DNA of 48,782 nucleotides from Hyphomicrobiales bacterium (GTDB lineage Bacteria; Pseudomonadota; Alphaproteobacteria; Rhizobiales; JAJFHR01), in contig JAJFHS010000033.1 in the NCBI GenBank assembly GCA_021775475.1, positions 1 through 48,782 on the forward strand, in the 5' to 3' direction. Position 1 is the stretch's first letter. Each line of letters opens with the position of its first letter. The notes beneath the pieces were generated by a model. It was not told where the DNA came from. It was given only the letters and a program-made list of their open reading frames with translations, and did no database searches. Both the position numbers and the translations under genes were made by a program. Shown here piece by piece: positions 43,392 through 48,782 of this stretch.

Positions 43392-43559
43392 ATGGTTAGA
43401 ACTGGACGCCCGACAAAAGACCCGAAGACAAACACGCTGCAAATGCGCGTATCTGATAATTTTCTCGAAACCATAGATGATTGGCGGCGCAATCAACCTG
43501 ATATGCCAGCACGTGCTGAAGCCATTCGCCGCCTGGTTAAACTGGGGTTGAAAGAGTAG
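43392..43559 (+). CDS. Small ribbon-helix-helix protein
   Basis: A 55-residue protein: MVRTGRPTKDPKTNTLQMRV, then SDNFLETIDDWRRNQPDMPA and RAEAIRRLVKLGLKE. This is a ribbon-helix-helix fold common in antitoxins and small repressors of mobile elements. It is divergent from the three-gene unit and may regulate it. No toxin-like gene lies beside it. Confidence 0.6.
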   Translation: MVRTGRPTKDPKTNTLQMRVSDNFLETIDDWRRNQPDMPARAEAIRRLVKLGLKE

Positions 43560-43571
43560 ATTACGGTTCAA

Positions 43572-44051
43572 TTATTCTGCGAAATCTGGATAGAAATCAC
43601 TTGCTTTCCAAATCATACTCTTTGGTGGATATGCGGTATTCCCGGCCTCGGATTTCCCATAACTTAATTTGGGGATTTTCCAACACATCCAAAGCGTTTT
43701 CCCTATTGGGATAATCTTATCAGTTTCATATTTATCATACCCAGTGCCATAAATGGGCTCGCTAAACCCTTCGCGATATCCCGCTAAATTAAAACGTATC
43801 TTATTGATCGTACTGCCCGAATTGTTTTTGATGCGAATTTCTAATGGATAATCCTTTGAGCACTTTGGGATATTGTAGTTAACTGTAATATCAATCCCGG
43901 CTATTTTGCTTCCTCGCCTCTTATCACCAAGATAGTAGTACAAAAACAACGCTCCGCCCGCCACGGCGCACAATATTATTAGCGAAATTACAGGCCTGGG
44001 GAACAAGAATAAAAGAAATAGGAATATACCAATTCCAACAACCCAGGCCAT
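43572..44051 (-). CDS. Hypothetical membrane protein, 159 residues
   Basis: Two hydrophobic segments at the N-terminus (about 3-17 and 20-42) are followed by a hydrophilic domain of about 110 residues (KIAGIDITVNYNIPKCSKDY and LEIRIKNNSGSTINKIRFNL), suggestive of a beta-sandwich. No family was recognised. It is convergent with the ribbon-helix-helix gene, 12 bases away. Confidence 0.55.
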   Translation of the reverse strand: MAWVVGIGIFLFLLFLFPRPVISLIILCAVAGGALFLYYYLGDKRRGSKIAGIDITVNYNIPKCSKDYPLEIRIKNNSGSTINKIRFNLAGYREGFSEPIYGTGYDKYETDKIIPIGKTLWMCWKIPKLSYGKSEAGNTAYPPKSMIWKASDFYPDFAE

Positions 44052-44125
44052 ATTTCAACCTCATACAATTACATTTGAGCTTACTCTATACCACTTCCAA
44101 ATAATGAGCGAGTAGATTGATCCCG

Positions 44126-44449
44126 ATGACAAATAACCCTGAGCTAATGACCTTGCGGGAAGCTGCAATACTTTTGTTCAACAATCCCAAAAAGGTGAAA
44201 GCACTCAGAACGCAAATCCGCAATGGCAAGCTGGACTGCATTGAAATTGCCGGAACCTTTTACGTTACCAGGCCTCAACTCGACAGGATGGTGAAAATTT
44301 GCCTTGTCGAAAACTCTCCCCCAAGATCATCTTCAGGGAAAACGAAAGCGTCTGGATCATCAGGGGTGGAACAACCTATCGACGCACAGGCTGCGGCATT
44401 GATGACGCTCAAGAAGCGCAAGAAGCGCTGTCGGAATGCACCGGAATAA
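44126..44449 (+). CDS. Excisionase-like HTH protein
   Basis: A 107-residue protein. The N-terminal part MTLREAAILLFNNPKKVKAL, with an ExIRxGKLxxxxIxxxxYVTRPxLDRM-type wing, matches small Xis-type proteins found beside integrases in rhizobial elements. The C-terminal region is Ser- and Lys-rich. With the integrase scrap at 41497 it points to a second, decayed integrative element. The ATG is preceded by GAG; a TTG lies 9 bases upstream. Confidence 0.55.
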   Translation: MTNNPELMTLREAAILLFNNPKKVKALRTQIRNGKLDCIEIAGTFYVTRPQLDRMVKICLVENSPPRSSSGKTKASGSSGVEQPIDAQAAALMTLKKRKKRCRNAPE

Positions 44450-44797
44450 CTGGCTGCACATTTCTTGGCATTCACGTAGAAACGCCTAAAGACACCCCAA
44501 GCATAAGCGACAGGGCTATTGCTGCAATGTTGGGGGGACAAAAGCTCTCAAACCGTTCTCAGGCAAAAGCGTCACAGTGCCGTTTTACAATATGCCGCCT
44601 TGGGCCTGCTACTCCTGCTATTCTGCTATTCTGCTATTCTGCTATTCTGCTATTCTGCTATTCCATGAGAATGAGATTTGAAGGCAGTAAACCGAGACAG
44701 TTTTTTGCCCATCCATTGATACGCTCAAACCAAAAGCCATTGATTTACCCCATTTTGTGGATATAAGTGAGTATTTTCCGACGAAATGGGGGCATTT
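44450..44797. other. Gap holding an octanucleotide array
   Basis: No sound gene is visible; a plus-strand open frame (44299-44766) overlaps the Xis-like gene and reads through the octamer array but resembles nothing known. The array is listed separately. Confidence 0.4.
44615..44662 (+). repeat. Six tandem copies of CTGCTATT
   Basis: Six perfect head-to-tail copies of the 8-base unit CTGCTATT run from 44615 to 44662, with degenerate copies just before (CTGCTACT). Because 8 is not a multiple of 3, changes in copy number would shift any frame crossing it, and because it lies upstream of the small gene at 44798 it could also alter spacing of regulatory signals. Confidence 0.95.
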
Positions 44798-44971
44798 ATG
44801 AATTCGAAATTAGGGCCAAAAGAGGCAGGCTTGGCAATAAACAAGGCCCTGTTTGATAAGAATTCAGACGTATTGATAAGACTAATCTCGGACTTCATGC
44901 GCCAGAACGATATGAAGGCCACCAAGGAAATTGTACAGAATTTACCCGTATTGGATGATGAAGTTTCTTGA
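44798..44971 (+). CDS. Small hypothetical protein, 57 residues
   Basis: A 57-residue, largely helical protein (LAINKALFDKNSDVLIRLIS, then FMRQNDMKATKEIVQNLP). ATG at 44798 has a GGGGG stretch upstream; another ATG lies at 44786. It ends exactly where the convergent transporter gene ends (shared TGATCA). No family was recognised. Confidence 0.45.
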   Translation: MNSKLGPKEAGLAINKALFDKNSDVLIRLISDFMRQNDMKATKEIVQNLPVLDDEVS

Positions 44972-45913
44972 TCAATTATGAGCCAGGATTTTTTCGGATT
45001 TAATCCCGCCTTCTTCCTCAACGAAATCGCTGCTTTTGTTTTCAGGTGTTGGCTTCTTGGATGAGTTTTTATCCATAGACACATATGCCACCCCGCCAAT
45101 AACTATGAGGCCACCTAAAATGGTGAACAGTGTGAGATTTTCCCCGAGAAAAAGAACACCACCAGTTATAGAAAACACCGGGAGCAACAATATGAATGGT
45201 GCAACCTTGCCGACAGGGTGACGCCTCAACAGTGTATACCACATGCCATAACCCAAAGCTGTCATAACCAAACCGAGATAGATAACAGCTGCCCAAACGA
45301 TCCAACCGGCAGACTGAATCGCCTCTAATTGTCCGGTTTCAAATATTGCTGAGGAAATGAACAGTTGCGGGGCGGCAAATACTGCAACCCAGGCAACAAC
45401 TGTAAGCCCGTCAATGTCTTTGAGTGCGCGCACCATAACCTGACCTACAGCCCAGGACATTGCTCCGCCTATTACAAGAGCAATTGAAAGCCATGCGCCA
45501 GAAACTTCCGGTGCACCTGTTACGATAAACACGCCTACAAATGAAATTACAATACCTACCCATGTTCGCAAAGATGGATTCTCACCCAAAAATAAAAATC
45601 CTAACAGCACTAAAAACGGGACTTCTAATTGAGTTATCAGAGCGGTAACACCAGCATCAATACCCTTAAGGCCATTTAAGGTAAGTGCAAATTGTAAGGT
45701 CCCGGAAATTGCTGCAATCGCAAAAATATTCCCTAACGACTTTATCGGTATTCGGGTAAACCAGATTAGTACCAGCGCCGTAAGAACAGAACGAAATGCC
45801 ATCAACAACATGGGGGGGAAATGTTCTATAGCTGCTTTTGCAAATACAATTCCCATACCCCATGTAAGTGCTACGGCAACTCCCATCAGATAATCTCTTG
45901 CTTCAAAACGCAT
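44972..45913 (-). CDS. DMT/EamA-family transporter
   Basis: A 313-residue inner-membrane protein with about ten membrane segments in two EamA repeats. The first begins near GVAVALTWGMGIVFAKAA, the second near IALVIGGAMSWAVGQVMVRA, and GENPSLRTWVGI and GENLTLFTILGG are the repeat signatures. The C-terminal 30 residues are charged. DMT transporters export or import small metabolites. It starts 19 bases after the SagB-type gene, behind GGGAG, so the two are one operon; export of the product or of a peptide-derived metabolite is inferred. Confidence 0.85.
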   Translation of the reverse strand: MRFEARDYLMGVAVALTWGMGIVFAKAAIEHFPPMLLMAFRSVLTALVLIWFTRIPIKSLGNIFAIAAISGTLQFALTLNGLKGIDAGVTALITQLEVPFLVLLGFLFLGENPSLRTWVGIVISFVGVFIVTGAPEVSGAWLSIALVIGGAMSWAVGQVMVRALKDIDGLTVVAWVAVFAAPQLFISSAIFETGQLEAIQSAGWIVWAAVIYLGLVMTALGYGMWYTLLRRHPVGKVAPFILLLPVFSITGGVLFLGENLTLFTILGGLIVIGGVAYVSMDKNSSKKPTPENKSSDFVEEEGGIKSEKILAHN

Positions 45914-45932
45914 TGTCAAACTCCCTTTGGTG

Positions 45933-47000
45933 CTATTGATACATCACTATCGAATCATCTTTTTTCGGCGAACCTAAACAAAGGGCATAAACAGCCGTTT
46001 GGGTTGCACCAGAAATCTCCAAGCAATCATGCAAGGCTGAATGACAGAAAGCCGCTGTTGGGCACGCGGTTAGTTCGTGTTTTGTTGCTGCGACCATGAT
46101 GTTTTGTCCAATATGTCCAGCTTCAATAAGAGCGCCGCGATAAGCATTCGCGTCGGCATACTTCCACATCGAGCGTTCAAGCATCGCTGCAAGTAATATG
46201 ATGCACGGCATGTCATCGGCCCAATACTGACCGGCAAGCAAATCTGAAGGGTTTGGCAGGTCTTTGGCTGGCATTCGACCCAACGAATGCTCAAGCGCAG
46301 AATAATGGTAAAATCCTGGCTCGAGACCCTCTACATTTCTAGCATACACATATGCCTCGTAAGGGTTTCGAGCGCCACCAGAGGGGGTCATGGATAGAGG
46401 AAGTTGCACAATATTGTTATGCGTATGCCCCGTTATTCCCATACCGGCGAACAAGCAATCTGAAAGTTGCTTCCGCGTAATTGGGGTCTTATTCACCTCG
46501 CGAATTGTCCGGCGACGTGACATTAACTGCAAAAGGTCGTTATCCTTTAATGATGAGTCCAGGTCGATTACATTTTCGTATTTTTCGTTGGTGGTGTGCA
46601 GATTGGGAGAAGGTGTGTGGGCAATTTTCAATGTTTGATTGGCCTGCACATCTTCAATTGACAGATAGCTTTTGTCATTGAGGCTGAAATGGAAAATCGC
46701 AGCCGGAATTCCCCAACCCCAAGATCGCTCGAATTCATTTTCGGCATCAGATAGTGTTGAATTTTCCTCGACTATGGCCGTGGCATCTAACAAGTGTTGA
46801 ATGTTCTCTTTCATCTCCTCCTTATCCACTGTTGGCAAAAGTTGTTCCGCGGCATCTTTGGTATGCCAATCGCTTAACATTGACAGGAATCCCATTGTTT
46901 CGGAGGTGCAGCCAAACACAGATTTGGTCAAATAGTTGAACGCAACAAAGTTCTGATCTTCAGGGGTGAACATTAGCGTTTGCGAGATTCTAATCTGCAT
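45933..47000 (-). CDS. SagB-type flavin dehydrogenase
   Basis: A 355-residue nitroreductase-fold protein of the SagB/McbC-like dehydrogenase family. A small N-terminal domain (about 15-80, FVAFNYLTKSVFGCTSETMG onward) resembles the winged-helix peptide-binding part of such enzymes. The FMN domain starts at SRRRTIREVNKTPI (161-174). PSGGARNPYEAYVYARNVEG (206-225) with GFYHY and YRGALIEAGHIGQNIMVAAT (287-306) are family signatures. Relatives oxidise azolines in peptides after a YcaO cyclodehydratase, but no YcaO is present here. ATG at 47000 has GGA upstream; ATG 47012 and TTG 47072 are alternatives. Confidence 0.85.
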   Translation of the reverse strand: MQIRISQTLMFTPEDQNFVAFNYLTKSVFGCTSETMGFLSMLSDWHTKDAAEQLLPTVDKEEMKENIQHLLDATAIVEENSTLSDAENEFERSWGWGIPAAIFHFSLNDKSYLSIEDVQANQTLKIAHTPSPNLHTTNEKYENVIDLDSSLKDNDLLQLMSRRRTIREVNKTPITRKQLSDCLFAGMGITGHTHNNIVQLPLSMTPSGGARNPYEAYVYARNVEGLEPGFYHYSALEHSLGRMPAKDLPNPSDLLAGQYWADDMPCIILLAAMLERSMWKYADANAYRGALIEAGHIGQNIMVAATKHELTACPTAAFCHSALHDCLEISGATQTAVYALCLGSPKKDDSIVMYQ

Positions 47001-47035
47001 GTTGAGTTCCATAGATAGAGAAAACGAATTTTGAG

Positions 47036-47070
47036 GTGTAACCACGCAACCTTCCGGCGCGTGGCTACAC
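47036..47070 (-). promoter_or_regulatory. Hairpin between peptide gene and dehydrogenase gene
   Basis: On the minus strand GTGTAGCCACGC and GCGTGGTTACAC pair over 12 positions (11 Watson-Crick and one G-U) with an 11-base loop. No T-run follows. Such stems between a small peptide gene and its processing gene often set a high peptide to enzyme ratio by partial termination or mRNA protection. Confidence 0.65.
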
Positions 47071-47076
47071 AATGGT

Positions 47077-47166
47077 TCAAGCTTTGTTCAAGCACACCGT
47101 TGGTTGAACGAAGCTTTGGGCAACTTTTTTGCTCACAGGGACAATCATTTTTGATTTCTTAGTCAT
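47077..47166 (-). CDS. Candidate precursor peptide, 29 residues
   Basis: A 29-codon frame with AAAGGAAAAGCT directly before its ATG. The peptide begins MTKKSKMIVPVSKKVA and ends QPTVCLNKA. It is basic, with one Cys and a Thr and two Ser in the second half that could be modified. It is the first gene of the operon with the SagB-type dehydrogenase, 76 bases upstream, and the transporter. The basic N-terminus could be a leader and the Cys-containing tail the core; this is inference. It could also be a regulatory leader peptide. Confidence 0.5.
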   Translation of the reverse strand: MTKKSKMIVPVSKKVAQSFVQPTVCLNKA

Positions 47167-47366
47167 AGCTTTTCCTTTTGTTTTGTTGCTCCGCACTTTG
47201 CGGTACCTGATAATTGTTATTTAAAAAATGGTTAACAAAAGGTTAAAATAGTATAAGCTCGAAAGTATAATTCGACTCAATTAAAGGTACTTATTTATGA
47301 TTAGTAATAAAAAATGATACAATAGTCTCTTTTTTAGAAACTGTTTTCAATTTTTGGAGTATTTGT
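47167..47366. promoter_or_regulatory. Divergent AT-rich control region
   Basis: This AT-rich stretch lies between the leftward peptide-sagB operon and the rightward small genes, and must contain both promoters. GGTTAA occurs at 47230-47235 and 47241-47246, 11 bp apart on one helix face, next to GTTAAC, which suggests a regulator site. CCGCA-aag-TGCGG lies at 47190-47202. The XRE protein at 47655 is a candidate regulator. Confidence 0.4.
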
Positions 47367-47435
47367 ATGCTAAATTTTGTTGTTTTATGGGAATTTTTGG
47401 ATTTTTTTCTTAAACAAAAGGTGGATATATCATGA
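47367..47435 (+). CDS. Very small hydrophobic peptide, 22 residues
   Basis: A 22-codon frame with TTTTTGGAG and a 7-base spacer before the ATG. The product begins MLNFVVLWEFLDFFLKQ, an amphipathic, aromatic-rich helix, and ends KVDIS. Its stop overlaps the next start (ATGA), so it is coupled to the 76-residue gene. It could be a translational leader, a membrane-active peptide or a second peptide substrate. Evidence is the RBS and coupling only. Confidence 0.4.
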   Translation: MLNFVVLWEFLDFFLKQKVDIS

Positions 47436-47662
47436 AAAAAAGTGTGAATAACTTAAAATCTGAGAAATTCTTGGCTAAAACAGATGATGGTTCATTGCTG
47501 GTTCGCACTTCGAATTCATGCGATACGGCTCTTTATATCTCAGAAATAGCGGGGGAGTTGTTGCGACTTTCCAATGCAGAAAACCAGAAATTCTTATCTT
47601 ACCTGATTGGTATGGTTCGCGAAGAGGCTGCAGATATTTCCAGAAAGCGTCGCCTTACTTAA
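47432..47662 (+). CDS. Hypothetical protein, 76 residues
   Basis: A 76-residue protein with a polar N-terminus, a core LLVRTSNSCDTALYISEIAG and a helical C-terminal part LRLSNAENQKFLSYLIGMVR ending in a basic tail. AAAGGTGG precedes the ATG. It overlaps the end of the convergent XRE gene by 8 bases. No family was recognised. Its position suggests a role in, or immunity to, the peptide locus, but nothing in the sequence proves this. Confidence 0.55.
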   Translation: MKKSVNNLKSEKFLAKTDDGSLLVRTSNSCDTALYISEIAGELLRLSNAENQKFLSYLIGMVREEAADISRKRRLT

Positions 47663-48416
47663 GCTGTTCCTCAAATGCACTTTTAACGGCTGGCGATATT
47701 TCAGGAGCAGATAGTGGCAACATGCGACAATTCTTCAATGCCTTACGAAGTGTTGTTGATGCTGGCAGAAGCTCCATCACCACTGGTAAATATATGGGGC
47801 TGGTTTGATCCAAAACGTAGGCGCTTCCACTTAGAATATTAGGTAAAAAATGTACTCGTTTTACGCTGATTATTGAGGGTTCACGTTTTCCTTTGTCCGC
47901 GACCCCGAGAAAGTAAAGCCAGGATTCTCTTTCTATTATGATTCCGGTATGATCACCTCGAACGTAATGCCAGGTTGAACTCGAAGGCTCTACCCGGTTT
48001 GTTAGACGTCGAAATGTCGGTCGCTCTCGAATATTACGAATAATTGTCAAGCAGGAAGCGACCTGGGTTCCATCCAACCCGAACAACATATACGTCGCAT
48101 AGTAACCTGGGCTGATTTTTGGCAACGGATCAGCCGACAGATTTGCGAAAATCTCCATACTGCCGGAAAGGTTTAAAATACCCTCTGCTGTTATACCATC
48201 AGCGATATATTCGCTATCATTGAAAAGATATGATTCACTGACACGGAAATATTGGCAAATTTTCTTTATGGAATTTTTGTTTGGTAAAGTCTCACCCTTC
48301 AGATATCTAAAAAAATTTGGACGGCTGATTCCAATCTCTCGACAAATCTGAGCAATGTTACCTTTTTCCTCACACAACAACTTCAAGTTTCGAGCAAGGT
48401 TTTCCCGAATTTTCAT
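47655..48416 (-). CDS. XRE-family transcriptional regulator
   Basis: A 253-residue regulator. The N-terminal helix-turn-helix is GNIAQICREIGISRPNFFRY followed by LKGETLPNKNSIKKICQYF. The C-terminal 180 residues form an unknown domain with YYATYMLFGLDGTQVAS and WHYVRGDHTGIIIERESWLY, perhaps ligand-sensing. It is convergent with the 76-residue gene. It is the only regulator near the sagB-type operon. Confidence 0.75.
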   Translation of the reverse strand: MKIRENLARNLKLLCEEKGNIAQICREIGISRPNFFRYLKGETLPNKNSIKKICQYFRVSESYLFNDSEYIADGITAEGILNLSGSMEIFANLSADPLPKISPGYYATYMLFGLDGTQVASCLTIIRNIRERPTFRRLTNRVEPSSSTWHYVRGDHTGIIIERESWLYFLGVADKGKREPSIISVKRVHFLPNILSGSAYVLDQTSPIYLPVVMELLPASTTLRKALKNCRMLPLSAPEISPAVKSAFEEQLK

Positions 48417-48708
48417 AGATCGCTTCTCTGCAGTTTATTCTTACTATTTTATTCATTGCAATAGACGGGTCAATGATCCTTCCTCAATCCTCACAGTTTT
48501 CAGCGACTTTTCAACCTAAGGATGTTTTACCTTCCATGGTTAGCGGTAAAATATCCATGCGCGGATAAACACTCAATCGGAAAACCAAAATTAGGCTGAA
48601 CTTATTCTCGATAACCAGTTTCCGTTGTTTTAAATAGGTAACAGGTGACGTGCTCCCCTGAAAGCTCCTCGATTTTAAGTTAGTCTGTTTTCAATCAGGA
48701 GACGGACA
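48417..48708. other. Gap before the IS3 element
   Basis: The stretch holds the XRE promoter (AT-rich 48430-48460) and the start of an IS3-type element. A GTGACGTGCTCCCC motif at about 48645-48658 is the likely left terminal repeat. Nothing else is recognised. Confidence 0.4.
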
Positions 48709-48782
48709 ATGAAGCGATCACGGTTTAGCGAAGAACAGATTATCGGAATATTGAAAGAACATCAGGCTGGCATGACGGCTGT
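48709..48782 (+). CDS. IS3-family transposase orfA, partial
   Basis: The first 24 codons read MKRSRFSEEQIIGILKEHQA and then GMTA, the standard N-terminus of orfA in IS3 elements of the IS407/IS51 type. AGGAGAC precedes the ATG. The gene continues beyond the window. The element probably begins at about 48646. Confidence 0.85.
   Translation, partial: MKRSRFSEEQIIGILKEHQAGMTA

Noticed and set aside
44299..44766. 155-codon frame through the octamer array
   Set aside because: Overlaps the Xis-like gene out of frame, and its product is largely repeat-derived and unlike known proteins.
1..48782. CRISPR array
   Set aside because: The only tandem arrays are a two-copy 37-bp repeat without spacers and an 8-bp repeat; no cas gene was seen.

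Overview
The window looks like one end of an integrative and conjugative element (ICE) from an alphaproteobacterium, probably a marine or saline Hyphomicrobiales relative. This rests on gene families and order, on a full aerobic CO-oxidation cluster, and on a moderate base composition judged by eye; the species cannot be named from the sequence.

Layout. 1-4000: an IS66 relic, a DUF3363 relaxase (rlxS-like, minus strand) with a repeat-rich upstream region that may hold oriT, and an IS110 element. 4000-11750: the ICE control and maintenance block. On the minus strand it carries ardC, a small conserved gene, a ParB-like gene, DUF736, an FseA-like DUF2285 activator, an RdfS-like excisionase and the TraF peptidase. 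A divergent XRE/DUF2285 pair resembles qseC/qseM. This set matches the excision circuit known from ICEMlSymR7A-type rhizobial ICEs. 12000-23840: an apparently complete traG-copG-trbBCDEJLFGI mating-pair operon on the plus strand, with no trbK and with a broken DUF2274 gene at its end.

24100-35830: cargo on the minus strand, a CO dehydrogenase cluster. The MHYT/LytTR sensor-regulator coxC is followed by coxM-coxS-coxL (CoxL has the form I active-site motif AYRCSFR), coxD, coxE, coxF, a MobA-like cytidylyltransferase, coxG, a split xdhC/coxI pair and a molybdopterin-binding protein. Direct repeats upstream of coxM are candidate CoxC sites. 35988-39990: an insertion scrapyard with an IS630 element, a frameshifted IS3-type element, a 3' fragment of an arsenite-oxidase-family gene (aioA or idrA) between inverted IS ends, and an IS5 relic. 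39999-41389: a tyrosine integrase and a 45-bp tRNA-Thr 3' fragment, which is the likely attachment site and right end of the ICE.

41390-48782: different DNA. It starts with the C-terminal scrap of a second integrase, then small unknown genes of mobile-element type, an Xis-like gene and an octanucleotide tandem repeat. It ends with the most novel-looking locus: a 29-residue peptide gene, an intercistronic hairpin, a SagB-type flavin dehydrogenase and a DMT-family transporter in one operon. Facing away from it are a 22-residue peptide gene coupled to a 76-residue gene, and an XRE regulator. I read this as a candidate ribosomally made, modified and exported peptide system without a YcaO partner. 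The window ends in the start of an IS3 transposase.
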